Below, one piece after another: positions 23,441 to 34,669 of a stretch of DNA of 64,000 nucleotides. The stretch is from Evernia prunastri (lineage: Eukaryota; Ascomycota; Lecanoromycetes; Lecanorales; Parmeliaceae): the NCBI GenBank assembly GCA_003184365.1, contig NKYR01000053.1, positions 124,001 to 188,000 of the forward strand. Reading direction: 5' to 3'. A program made the position numbers and the translations under genes. Every line of letters starts with the position of its first letter. Within the stretch, counting starts at the first letter, position 1. The notes below the pieces were generated by a model. That model was not told the DNA's origin. It was given only the letters and a program-made list of their open reading frames with translations, and ran no database searches.

Positions 23441-24247
23441 TGCGTTTCTCCAATCCAGCCAATGACTGGACAGTATTTTGACATTTGGCACGCACCGACG
23501 GCACTGGCCCTTGATTTCATTCTGCGCCCTTGACAGGAGAGGGTGACCCGTCAAGACAGGACTCGTGAGAAGCAGATGGCCTTTGGTCATGTGGAAATGG
23601 AGAAGGGGAAAGAGAAGGAGAAGGAGAGGGAAAGGGGGAGTGAAAGGACAAGGTTCTTTCTACAACAGCAGTGACACATGCTCGTCTCTAAACGATTCTG
23701 GATCGGATGTGTTCGTGCTAGTTTATAGTATGGGCAAGAGGCCTCCAACACCGCAGCAAACGGCATAAAAGAGAGCGTAACCAGCATCTGATCAGAGATT
23801 CTCGGGAAGAGAGTCTACATTTTATATACGATGATGTACCTGCAATTTTGGAGCATCTGGATCAAATTTCAAAAATATACATAATATGCTGATTATGTAT
23901 GAGTTGCTTGGGATATTTCGCCGTGGCCCGAGCCGAGATCGGCTTTTTACTCGTAGAGTACTCCATCTACCACCAGTATTATTTCATTTCTACGGACCCA
24001 ATCCACCGTCCTTACCAACCCCTCACTATCACAAGCATGCATCCGACAGCACATATAGCTCCAACTGGGTGCCGCGGGCCGCGAAGAGACCTTTCCAATG
24101 ACGTGACGACGTGCAATAGACTCCCAAAATGGCCGCCCATGACGCTGCACCAGCCGTCTGATCCGCCGCCCTCATAAACAACATGCCCAAATCTCTACCA
24201 GCAAGCATTCTTCCCCAGATCCAACTCCACCGACTCACCCACTCAAA
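23441..24247. other. Intergenic, no supported gene
   Basis: About 800 bp. A purine-rich GGAAAGAGAAGGAGAAGG run sits at about 23595-23640. Nothing else is recognisable. Composition turns GC-rich at about 24180, at the start of the esterase pseudogene. Confidence 0.5.
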
Positions 24248-25415
24248 ATGCCCACCTCATCTTCCTCCACCATCCCAAAAACCGGCCACCGCACCACCCT
24301 GCACCCGGAGATCCAATCCTTCCTGCACGACCACCCCGCGCTCCACCTCGGCGGGGAAGAGGATTTCCACGCCGAGCACCGGCACCACCTCCAGGTCTTC
24401 GGCATCCACAACCTCTCCGCCGAGCAGACGCACCCGATCGGCGAGGTCGAGTTCACGGCCGTCCGGGGACCCCACGGCACCATACCCGTGCGCGTGCTGT
24501 ACCCCAAGTCCGGGGAGGCGAGGAGGAAGGCGGGCAAGGCGGCGGCGCTGATCTATTTCCACGGGGCGGGTACACCGTGGGGAGTGTGGATGAGTTTGAG
24601 AATGGGCTGAGGTTATTGGCCGAGGAGTCGGGTGCTCAGGTATGTGTAGCCCGCGCTCTACTTGGTATTCGGAGGGAGGGAAAGGAAGGGAAGGGGAGTG
24701 CGAGAGAATAAGTAAACAGTGGCTTTGAAGTTTGAAAAAAATAGTACTAAAACAGAGCCGAAAACCCCAGGTCTACGCAATCGACTACCGCCTCGCCCCC
24801 GAACACCGCTACCCGACCCAACTCGACGAGTACTCCGCCCTCATCGACTGGCTGCAGGCACCCTCGGGCGGAGGTCCCCGCGGCGTGGCTCCCGAACTCG
24901 TCTGCGGCGGCGGCGACTCCGCGGGGGGGGGGAACATGACGGCGGCGATCGCGCTCCGCCGGCGAGACTGAAGGCAACGGCGGAACCTCGCGGCGCAAGG
25001 TGCTGCTGTAACGTGGAGGCGCCCCGGGTCCCCGTTCGACACGGCCCGCGGGGGACGGAGAACAACAACACGGGCCTGGTACCTCGAGTGCAACGGCATC
25101 TTCTCCTTCGCGGACCACTACCTGCCGCGCGGCACGGCGCCGGGGTTCAAGTACATCTCGCCCGGCATGCAGGGGCTGGAGTACTTGAAGGGCGTGCCGC
25201 CGCCGGCGGTGTTCACGTCCGGGTTCGACCCGTTGCGGGACGTGGGCGTGGAGTACGCGCATAAGCTGGAGGGGGCGGGGAATGTGGTGAGGTGGCATCA
25301 CTATCCGGAGCTGACGCATGGCTGGCTGCAGATGACGGCGTGGAGCCAGGAGGCTGTCAAGGCTGTCAAAGATATCGCTACGGAGATGAAGACTTTGGTA
25401 TATGGAGAGGCTTGA
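24248..25415 (+). pseudogene. Decayed alpha/beta-hydrolase (HSL-type esterase/lipase) pseudogene
   Basis: Fragments in different frames together cover one hydrolase of the alpha/beta-hydrolase-3 (hormone-sensitive-lipase) family. The first piece starts at ATG 24248 and reaches AALIYFHGAG. There one G is missing from the run at 24563-24566, which breaks the expected HGGGYTVGS oxyanion-hole motif. An intron (GTATGT at 24640 to CCCCAG) is followed by VYAIDYRLAPEHRYP, then CGGGDSAGGGNM at the nucleophile, one Gly longer than GDSAGGN and inside a run of ten G. At least three more frame breaks lie between about 24970 and 25085. The last piece is clean: YISPGMQGLEYLKG, then TSGFDPLRD (acid) and ELTHGW (His), ending at TGA 25415. 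Breaks cluster in G/C runs, so some could be sequence errors, but several occur elsewhere. Confidence 0.8.
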
Positions 25416-25575
25416 GTATTTCGACGTAATCAATATATACTACATTCCGATCCCAAAATATATGTGCTACCTTTCGCTATGCCCCAAGAAGGAAACCCCA
25501 GAAAGCCTAACCCGTTGCGGAAGTTGATTGGGAAACAGCATGCAGAAGACGGCGGATCGAGAACACGATGCTTAA

Positions 25576-27923
25576 TCACAGCTTCGCTCTGACGCTCTTG
25601 CCCGAATCCTCCTCTGCTAGTGCTTCAGCATACAGCTCATCAAGATGCTTCCTATACATCTTGGCCGTTGGCGGACGCTTCATCTTCAACCTAATAAAGT
25701 AGTGTCAGCACGATACTTCATTAGCGATTCAGATTTCGAAGGATAGAACTCACGTCGGCGTCAGAAGCTCGTTTTCAATCGTGAAAGGGTCTACCATCAA
25801 GTAGCAATTCCGGACCCGCTCGTAACCTGCAAAGGAGTTCTTCCTTCCCACCTTGTCCAGCTCCTTCATGACAGCCTTTCTGATCTTAACATCCCTGCAA
25901 GCTGCAGCCACAGCCTGCGAATCCGTAGCTTCAATCGTTCGACCAAGCACCTTGCTTGCGAATGGCGCAAACATGTCCGGCTGCACCGCAAAAATGGCGA
26001 CCAAAAAGGTCTGCATCGAGTCACCATGCACATACGCCATGGCCAGGAAGCTCAGATGCGACAGGTAAATGTTTTCAATACGTTCAGGCGAAATGTACTC
26101 GCCTTGAGCGAGCTTGAGCACGTTTTTCCGACGATCGATTATCTGAAAACGACCGCGCGAGTCGATGGTGCAAATATCGCCAGTGCAGAACCATCCATCA
26201 GGTAACATGGCTTTCTTCGTCTCTTCTTCGTTTTTATAGTAGCCGGAAAAGAGCGAACCACCTCGAACGCAAAGCTCGCCGCGTGGCTGAGGTTTGTCGG
26301 TCGAAAAATATTCCATGTCTGGTACGTCTAGCAGCATCAGCTCAAGGCTAGGAGCACAGCCGCCACAGTTTCCCACGGAAAGATCTCCTTTCTGCTGACA
26401 AAGACTTTGAGCATAAGTCTCGGTGAGCCCGTAGCCTTGGGCAAAATGATTTCCAAACACTGCGCGGAAGAACTGATGGAGAGTCGGGTCGAGGGGTGCG
26501 GAACCTGATACCATGTCGTGTACCTGGTCTAGACCGAGAGCTGCGGCGACCTTGCGGCCCCAGATGCGGTCGTAGATTGCGTGCGTATTCGTTGCGGATG
26601 GTGAGTCGGCGGGCTCCATATTTGCCACCTTGGTAGAGACTATGTGACGGGCCATGCTCCCTTTCACGCCTGATTGCTGGACTGTAGCAGCGCGAATCGC
26701 ACCGCCAAAACGGTTGTAGAGCCGAGGAACAGAAGTGAAACAAGTTGGACGGAGAGCTTGCATGTCATCGACCAAGGCAAGGATGTCGCCATGAAAGTAT
26801 CCAATTGCGGCGCCAGACCAAAGCGCCCCGTGTTCGATCATTCGAGCGTAGATATGTGCCAGAGGAAGATAAGAAATGAATTTATCGGTAGGGCCTTGTT
26901 GGCACGAGACGACTGCACATGAAGCTGCGACCACTGCCGCCGAGTGGGTCAATACTACACCCTTTGGAGGGCCCGTGGTACCTGATGTATAGTTGATTGT
27001 GATTATGTCTGTTGGCAAGGCAGGGTTGTATTGGGGCGGGCCGAAAGATGCTCCAATAGCTTCCACTTGTTTCATGGAGTAGATCCGGAGACCCTGCTCC
27101 AACGCCAGTGCATTCAGCAGAGCATGCTTTGAGTGCCCTTCTCTCTCCCCATTGTCAAGGGGATCTAGAGATATGATGACCTTTAGGGAGGGTAACCTTG
27201 GCTTGAGCTTCAAAAGAGTTGGGATGTGAGGTAAGGAGGTCGCAATACAGGAGAGAGAGGCATGATTAATGATATACTCGGTTGCCGAGGGTCCAAGAGT
27301 GTCGTACAGTGAAACAGTGTAAAGTGCTTGTGACATACAAGCCAAGTCTGGATGCATTGTAAGCTGACAGGCCCATCCGCATGCTGTCGGTGCACACTAC
27401 CTGTTATCTGCCATTCTGGCCTATTCTGACACCAGAGCCCGACTCCGTATTTCTGATCCAATACTCCAGCTTCTTTGACGACATGTCTTATACCGATTCC
27501 AAAGTTCGCTCTTCGCTTCTGAACGGTGGCGTAGTCCATGAACTCATATTTACCAAAGGTCTTGGTGACTGTATTGTAAGGTCGCGATCCAAGACATTTA
27601 CTTGACGGTTGACGATTAGCTAGGACTTGGGTTCAGCGTATGTCGAGCTCTACATAGGTGGTGTTGGCATACCTGTGTCCTCAAACATCTGGTGGGCGTT
27701 CGTGACCTAGGTGAAGTGTCAATTGAAAAGGATCTATCGGATATTCCAGCAAGACTCTACCCACGTTTGGGTCCAAGGTCTTGAGTAGTCCATCCCTGAA
27801 CCTCCAATGTCTGTATATTGCACTTCGTCCGGGTTGCTCTGTGCCTGGAACCGTCACTGAATAAGGGCCGCCTGCTGGAGGAGGATTGCGATAGTCTCTC
27901 GCAAGCTCGAGGTAGGCAGGCAT
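25576..27923 (-). CDS. Long-chain acyl-CoA synthetase, probably peroxisomal
   Basis: Five exons, complement(join(25576..25690,25754..27347,27401..27619,27673..27706,27765..27923)), give 706 aa. The enzyme activates long fatty acids with ATP and CoA. Seen: P-loop INYTSGTTGPPKGV; QGYGLTETYAQS; GWFCTGDICTID; the hinge/substrate motif DRRKNVLKLAQGEYISPERI; and N-terminal GRSAIYRHWRFRD, typical of the ascomycete family. Exon 2 is only 34 nt (TNAHQMFEDT) and is needed to keep frame. Exon 3 restores SKCLGSRPYNTVTKTFGKYE. The last exon ends SVRAKL, a C-terminal -AKL that fits the PTS1 import signal, so I infer action in peroxisomal beta-oxidation. The ATG at 27923 gives MPAYLELARDYRNPP, in line with homologous N-termini. 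Confidence 0.92.
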
Positions 27924-29143
27924 ACTGTTGGGTGAGAGTTACGGCTTGTCCTGTCTTGAGTGTGATCAAAGAAGATTGGAAGGCTATGTATCTGCATCAC
28001 AATATTAGCTTGGAGAGTGTGGTGGTGTTGGCATCTTACCAGTGCATGTGTTCAATGGAATTGTTATAGGCAAATTGGTTTTATTAAGCACATGGAGAGT
28101 TGAAGGGTAAAGCAACTGAGGAAAAAGAGGGGTGAAGATAGAAACGTTGCGTTGACACTTGACATTTGAGGGCAGAAGGATCTTGTCTCCGCCTCTGGTG
28201 GCCGGACTCGGACGAGGCGTTCGAGATTTGAGGGTTACATTTGGACCTCGGCAACTCCGAAACACTATCAAGATTAATTAAAGATGGAAAGAGAGAGAGG
28301 GAGGAGGAGGAAGGAAAAGATGATAGCAAGACATGTTGGTCGTCTTGAATAATGAACATGTCCCGTGTCGAGGTGATTTAGGTAGGTATAGATATATAGG
28401 TAATTAATTGTTGTCAATCTCATGTTGTTATTTTATTATTATTGAGATCCTTCACGTTGCTCAATAAATGAACATCTCGCGCAAAGCCACAACTTTACTT
28501 GTAAGCTTCCTTTAGCGAATCTGTAAAGCAGCGAGCCTCAATTGAATTATTATGGATAATTTACAAGAGATAAGCTTATGAAAAGAATGAATGGAGCAGC
28601 GACTGATGAACCGGAACAAAGATGATCAGAGGCCACTATATCCACTCCTTGATACCCAAGATATGAGTGGCCATACAATATCGTGTATGCGGGAGCCAGA
28701 ATTCTCCGCCTCCGGCACTTCCTAGTACTTACTTACTCTCACATCTATCGACTCCGAAATCTGCGGGAAGGGATCTAGCCAAAATTGGCATACCGGCCGA
28801 CGGATACGCATATGCTGCAGGAACTCGCAGATATCGTGCATGTTCCGGGCGGGAGGGGGCCATTTGGAGGGGATTGAATCGTCCTGGCCTACCTTGTACG
28901 TAGTAACGTCTCTCCGAGTCAGGAATTCAACGACCTCGTGATGATCTCTGTACTGCGCTATGATTCGATCACAACTACCAAGTAGTAAAAATACAAATGA
29001 TGTGCATGGTGTTTGCTGGGCCAAGGGCGCTCGGTGAGCATACCTACTTACGATTGAGAAGATAAGATTCTTATTGGAGCCTGATTCGAAAAGCCGGGTA
29101 CCAGTGGAAATCCGCCAATGAGGTTCCCTCCTGCAAGCTTAGC
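27924..29143. other. Intergenic between acyl-CoA synthetase and the acyltransferase
   Basis: About 1.2 kb. It should hold the acyl-CoA synthetase promoter on the left and the 3' flank of the acyltransferase on the right. A purine run (GAAAGAGAGAGAGGGAGGAGGAGG) lies at about 28286-28312. Only short unsupported ORFs are present. Confidence 0.5.
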
Positions 29144-30616
29144 TTATGGATTCGCCGGCGGACCCAGCGAACGAAAGGCATCCAATCCGAAATCGGCGTC
29201 TTCCCTTTTTGCAATCAACAACATCGGATACTGCCATGCCGCTGTAGACCAGGATATAAATGCTATTACCCAGCCATAGCCCACGAGTCTGGACCACAGA
29301 GCAGATTTTGTATCTACGCGCATGCGCCGAGAGATTTCCTGTACTCCGTCCTCAAGCGCGATACCGAGGGCTTGAGTAGTGAAAAAACGTAGTGCACCTG
29401 AGTGACTTGGAGGAATAGTGGCGGCAAGATCTGATACTGTATGGAAGCAGCCTTTACAATCTCAGAGTCAGTATTTCCCTTAGAGGAAGACTGATGAACT
29501 CCACGTCTAAGGGTGAAACATCCCAAACGATTACTCAAGATGCGATTTAAGGTGACGATTATTAGATATCTTAAGAGAAAAACATAACGAACCGGAGACG
29601 AAGAACACAAAGAATATGAACGTGTAGCGTTGAATGAGCCCCACCCGTGGAAGGCACAACACATCGTACGTTATGAACCGAGCTGGTCCTACGATGTTGA
29701 GTTGCAGGTTCTGATGCCAGAATTTCCTAGCGAACAATGTTTAGTGTTTTCCATAGAAAACATAGACTTCTCACGAATCGACTCACCCCCAAAATCCTCT
29801 CACAGTGTATGCATCCAGAACGGAGCCAAAGGCAGGACGCCAAAGGGCTACGTCGTTCGGTTGGAAGCAAACACTGATGAGCGCAGGGAAGGAAAAGAAT
29901 ATTTGCATTAAACAATAACCAGATGCCCATGTGCTGACACCGACATATAATCTTGTCACAATGTCATCTCGGTTGACCTCGCCGCTTCTGGCAAAGAATG
30001 GTACATGTGATGGTAGCATCAGGTCGTGATCTACACCCATTCTTACATCGATCAAGTATTTATGGATAAAGAAGCACGAGATGATGACAGCTAGCCGCCA
30101 CACTATATACAGAACAGGGGATGGGATCCACTGAGGGTCAGTAGAGGAAAATGGCGGGATTCCCTTAGCTTCGAACGGAGTCCCTAGTCCTCGGACTGTT
30201 CCCGCAACCTCTTGTCCAAAAGCAAAACGAGAGCTAAAGGTATCCTCGTCGTCAGGCATGGTGTTCGCTTTCTGTGAGTCGTTTTCCTCAACATTGATAG
30301 GAGGCTTCGTCCCAAAGATGGCCCGGCGATCCTCATAGGTCCACTTGCGGTATATCAATCTATCGAAGTAGACCATAGGTGAACTGCAGATGGTGGATCC
30401 GAACGCCATGGCCAGAAAACCTGTAGACTGGATGTAGTTTGAAAAGTTGCTCATACAAAGCCATGCGTAAAACGACAAAACAGCAAAAACCGCATATCGC
30501 TGGTATGATGTTGGAGCTGTAAAGCCGGCACCAACAGCAAAGATAGGTCTGGAAGCAAAAAGGAATATCCAAGGATTTGTGGCAAGGTATACTAGGGAGC
30601 CCTTGAGATTGGTCAT
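29144..30616 (-). CDS. Wax-synthase-like membrane O-acyltransferase
   Basis: Three exons, complement(join(29144..29436,29584..29726,29787..30616)), give 421 aa with repeated membrane helices. Family signs: LWRPAFGSVLDAYTVRGFWG spliced to KFWHQNLQLNIV (the R-P-x-F-G...RGFWGxFWHQ motif of fungal wax-synthase domain proteins), then RYTFIFFVFFVSGSL, and near the end SGALRFFTTQALGIALEDG. Such enzymes esterify alcohols (fatty or terpenoid) using acyl-CoA. Many fungal copies act in secondary metabolism, but no other pathway genes are seen nearby. The first intron (29727..29786) is solid. The second (29437..29583, 147 nt, donor GTTTTT) is unusually long with a weak donor, so that junction may be wrong; the frame and the SGALRFF block downstream are reliable. 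Confidence 0.8.
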
Positions 30617-31709
30617 ACTGGCGGCGGTTGAAGGCAGGATATCAGTGGTTCAAGGGGATTTTGTGTGACCCTGCAGTGTTTTTCAAGAAAGCGACCGTTG
30701 GGTGATCCACGGCATTGGAGAGTGAGTTGGAACGCTGTACTTGAGGCACAAGGATCGATGATAGAGAAGAGGAAGATGTAAAAATCAAGAGAGAGGGCAG
30801 AGGGTCGGAAATCATAAACGGACGCGTTACAAGCATGCCAAGACATGGACTAAACCTTTCAATGTATTGTATTTGTTGCTAATTACCCTTAGCTAGCAAG
30901 AGAGTGTAAGGTAAATAACTAAATGAATATAAGTTAAGGTAGGCTTGAAGTGACTTCGTAGTCTTAGACTGGTGTGTGAATGCAATGGTGAATAAGAAAG
31001 CGTGAGAGTTGAGCTCAGACCTCAAAACCTCTATTTTGAGAAGGCCGCTAGATTTAGCCACTAGAGTAATACCAAAGCCGCTAATCCCCTCTGAGGTTTC
31101 GAGACTCCGTGACTGTTGAAATTCGTATGAATTTTCCGCGTTCGCTTTGTCATCACATTGGCCATAATCTTGGCATGGCATAGCTGAGCCTAATGTTGGC
31201 CTCCCAGTCAAGCCGCAGATGGTGTTAACAGACATTGAGACATGAATTTATAACGCTTCGTGTTGAATCAGCTGCTACTGGGAACCCAAGTCTCGGTCTA
31301 ATGCGCACGGCGAGGCCTCGATTTGGGATTTGGCTGTGAAAAAAAGACGCATTGCATGCCATTGGACTTTCTAGGCTTTGCGATTCTGCAAAATTCCGCG
31401 ACGGAGGAACCCATACTATCGATAGTCACAGTCGGTGTCAAAAGTCATCCTGCTTCAGTGTCTACTGGGTCATAGCCTCAGTGATGTATACTCGTAAGCA
31501 AACATCATAGACGCGTCACCCTAAAAAGTGACAATTGTCAAGCAGATATGCTAGAACCTCTCCGAAAAATGAAGATGCTGGATTTTGATCGGATGATAGG
31601 TTGGAAGAAGTCTCAGGCAAGCATGTACATGGCTGACCGAAACTAAAGATGTCAATCCATAATTTTCCTATCCCCACAGCTGTTCCTTCCCAACAAGCCC
31701 ATCCACCCT
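30617..31709. other. Intergenic; one doubtful 118-codon ORF
   Basis: About 1.1 kb between two leftward genes. A minus-strand ORF with an ATG (30879-31235, 118 codons) has no recognised family, no signal peptide and no splice context, so I do not call it a gene. The left part should hold the acyltransferase promoter. Confidence 0.45.
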
Positions 31710-32294
31710 CTATCTCCTCCGCATATTCAAAAGCACCAACACCAACACCAAAGCCATAATCACAGAGAAGAACGGCGGCGTAGTCAAGCTCGACGCCGCA
31801 GACCCCCTTTCGAAGTTCGACACTGCACCGCCCGCAGCGGGAGGTCGTCCGGCTGTTGTACCCTTGCCTGCTGATGCACCGGCGCCCGAATTCGTTGTGC
31901 CGACGGTTGAGCCAGAGCCTGTTGAACCCGAGGAACCGGAGCCTGGAGAACCCGAACTAGAGCCCGAAGAGCCAGGGCTCGAGCCTGACGAGCCGGAGCC
32001 GGATGAGCCCGAACCTGATGAGCCCGAACCTGATGACCCTGTACCGGACGAACCGGACGAGCCGGACGAACCAGAAGAGCCAGAGGAACCAGAGGAACCG
32101 GCACTACCGCCAGACGAGCCAGCACTACCGCCAGACGAGCCAGAACTGCCGCCAGCGGAGGCACCGCCAGCCCAAGCACCACCCGACGATGCTGAACCCC
32201 CTCCAGGAATAGCGGTATCTTGCAGCGATTGTTGTTCCTTTTGGATTGTGGAAATTCTTTCGGATTGCGTGTGGCAATCTTTGAAGATTTTTGT
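31710..32294 (-). CDS. Ser/Gly-rich surface protein with C-terminal anchor (3' exon; 5' exons unresolved)
   Basis: The frame that fits biology runs on the minus strand from an acceptor (CTTTCACAG at 32295-32303) to TAG at 31710. It encodes about 194 residues: a short N-terminal part with one Cys (FKDCHTQSERISTIQKEQQ), then about 100 residues of Ser/Gly repeats (SGSSGSGSSGSGSS type), then a Thr/Ala/Gly stretch. The end is LTTPPFFSVIMALVLVLVLL followed by a few basic residues, a membrane or GPI-type tail. This is the pattern of cell-wall or surface proteins. A 64-nt intron (32295..32358, GTAAGG donor, GGACTAAAA before the acceptor) probably precedes it, after an exon ending FLFEVTSID. No convincing ATG or signal peptide was found upstream, so the gene is incomplete here. 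Confidence 0.6.
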   Translation of the reverse strand, partial: TKIFKDCHTQSERISTIQKEQQSLQDTAIPGGGSASSGGAWAGGASAGGSSGSSGGSAGSSGGSAGSSGSSGSSGSSGSSGSSGTGSSGSGSSGSGSSGSGSSGSSPGSSGSSSGSPGSGSSGSTGSGSTVGTTNSGAGASAGKGTTAGRPPAAGGAVSNFERGSAASSLTTPPFFSVIMALVLVLVLLNMRRR

Positions 32295-33180
32295 CTGTGA
32301 AAGCTTTTAGTCCCTATGATACACCAGCCTATCTCCCCTCCTGCGGCTAGATCCTTACGTCAATGGAAGTAACCTCGAACAAAAAATGCTAGATCTGAGT
32401 CGCTCTTCGCTGGCTTGTTCTGGATTTCCGGCTCTAAAAGGGGGAAGCAATTGGCAACTTCAGATGAGAAACCCTTGACAATTTCAGAGCAGAGCGATAG
32501 TGTCAAACTCTGCCTTATATAGAGCGAGGTAAGAAAATGGGACAGGTGAAAGCTGAGGACTGGAGAAATGATTCCCTTACGTCAGCCAAGGGACCCACTG
32601 TGGAGGGTTTAAAAACCTTCTCAAAAAGTGCCATCCACACGATCTCAGAGTGAGGCTTCTTGGAGACAAACGCTCTGAGACCTCAATTGCCAAAAGGGAA
32701 TAAGGTTAAAAAGTTGGGGCGCCGAAAGACGGGGGAGAGGTGGGCTCAAGGGCTGAGGGTTATCCAAATCCCATGACCTACCTCATCCTAGGAAGCTTCG
32801 AGCTGCTGTCCTCGTCTTCAGAATCGCTCCCACAAAATGTTCAATACAACAGCTGACCCCAAATAAGAGCTTGCTTAAGAAATGTGTCCCGACACGCCTT
32901 ACCAAAAGGATGATGTCTGTACCTCAAAGTCCCGGTTCCGAGGCCTAGGTACAATTCAAACCGCGCAGCTTACCTCGAACTTGAAGTTGTAGCAGCAAGA
33001 GCGGAGACAGTGGACAGGGAAGCGGAGGACTTGGCCAAAGTCGACAAGCTGCTGGAGATTGGACCTGGCGTTATACCAGTCGTAAATACGTAATACGGTT
33101 TGTGATTCAAAAAGCACTCTTTTGATGATACAGATTCACACATAATCGGGTCCGCAAAAGCCACCTCCCAAATCGTCTTT
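32295..33180. other. Unresolved 5' region of the Ser/Gly-rich gene and intergenic DNA
   Basis: About 890 bp. It should contain the missing 5' exons and promoter of the Ser/Gly-rich gene. A TATATAAGG sequence (minus strand, 32513-32521) looks like a TATA box, but there is no ATG on that strand between it and the exon. A strong donor-like GAG|GTAAGC occurs at about 32974 on the minus strand, after a Ser-rich 64-codon ORF (32970-33164). Whether that ORF belongs to the gene is unclear. Confidence 0.4.
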
Positions 33181-34669
33181 TCATGTCGCTCCGCTCAACT
33201 TAGCTTCCCCATTCGTACTTCCTTTGACGTCTTTATTCCCTTCCTTACCTTCTGCATCGGGTTTAACAGCTTTACTTGCCGCGAAAGACTGCTCAAAGTC
33301 GGCAATGATATCGTCAATGTGCTCTGTTCCTACCGATATCCGGATAAGATCTTCTGTGACACCGCTATCTGTCTTCTCTTCATCGCTCAGCTGTTCGTGC
33401 GTCGTGCTCCAAGGGTGAATTGCGAGGGTCTTCGAGTCGCCGACACTGTGACATGATCAGCTAGGGACTATGCTGAAAGAGCGAAGAGCATACTTGGCTA
33501 GATTTGAGATCAGCTTGAAGCCATCGACGACTTGACTTCCAGCCTCCTGCCCTCCCTTCACACCAAATGACAAAACACCACCGAAACCTCGTGGCAGATA
33601 CTTCTTTGCGAGCTGGTGTGATTGATGACTCTCCAGGCCCGGGTATGATACCCAAGAGACCCTGTCGTTCTTTTGAAGCCATTGAGCCAACTTTAAAGCG
33701 TTGTAAGCATGTCTTTCGCACCGCAGACTCAAAGTCTCTATGCCCAGTAAAAATTGTTGCGCTGCGAAAGGGTTCAGCGCTGTACCGAGGTCTCGCAAGA
33801 TCTCAACCCGAACGCGAATGGCGAATGTGATTGGACCGAACGTATCCCAGAACTTGAGACCATGATAGCCTTCCGAGGGATCGTTGAATTGTGGGAAGCG
33901 CTTGGCATTCTTGCCCCAATCGAATTTGCCACTGTCGACGACAATGCCTCCAATGGTGGTACCGTGGCCACCAATCCACTTAGTAGCTGAATGAACGACG
34001 ATATCCGCACCGTGATCAATCGGCCGACAGAAATACCCTCCGGCGCCGAACGTGTTGTCCACCACGACCGGCAAACCATGCTTATGCGCGACAGCCACAA
34101 TCTTCTCAAAATCGGGTACATTGTATCTCGGATTCCCTATACTTTCCAAGTACACACACTTGGTCTTGTCATCTATAAGTTTCTCAAATTCTTCCGCCTC
34201 GTCACCCTTCACAAACTTTGTGTTTATACCCAGTCTCGGCAGAGCAACCTTGAACTGGTTATACGTCCCTCCATAGAGGTTCGACGTTGACACAATATTG
34301 TCTCCTGCGTGAGCCAATGCTGCGATGGTCATGAATTGGGCCGCTTGACCGGAGGATGCCGCGACTGCTGCAACACCTCCTTCCAGCGCTGCGATCCTTT
34401 TTTCAAAGACGTCAACCGTTGGATTCATGATGCGACTGTAGATATTCCCAAACTCCTCGAGGCCGAAGAGGCGGGCGCCATGCGCACTGTCGTTGAAGAC
34501 ATAGCTGGTGGTGGCGTAGATGGGAACGGCGCGAGCATTTGTTGAAGGGTCTGGCTCCTGCCTGTGGGCGAACGTCAGCCAATTCTTTAGGGTATCATTG
34601 GGCATGAGGTGCCAACCCAGCGTGTAACTGCAAAGTCTCAAATTTCTGCTGTGGAGCTTCTGAGGCCAT
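33181..34669 (-). CDS. O-acetylhomoserine sulfhydrylase (homocysteine synthase)
   Basis: Three exons, complement(join(33181..33445,33494..34561,34617..34669)), give 461 aa. This PLP enzyme turns O-acetylhomoserine and sulfide into homocysteine (yeast Met17, Aspergillus CysD). Seen: N-terminal MASEAPQQKFETLQLHAGQE followed by RAVPIYATTSYVFND; the YGGTYNQFKVALPRLGI block; VVVDNTFGAGGYFCRPIDHG; the PLP-lysine motif VVHSATKWIGGHGT; and GVLSFGVKGGQ near the C-terminal domain. The last exon adds VGDSKTLAIHPWSTTHEQL, the conserved Cys/Met-metabolism signature, and ends with a Lys/Glu-rich tail. Both introns are GT-AG and keep family sequence continuous. The short first exon (53 nt) sets the start. 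Confidence 0.95.

Noticed and set aside
31864..32310. Plus-strand acidic, proline-rich 148-codon ORF (PEPDEPEP type)
   Set aside because: It is the antisense shadow of the minus-strand Ser/Gly repeats. The minus strand has a splice acceptor in phase and a membrane-tail C-terminus; the plus frame has no such support.
32513..32521. TATATAAGG as TATA box of the Ser/Gly-rich gene
   Set aside because: No ATG lies between it and the exon on that strand, so it cannot be the promoter of the transcript as modelled.
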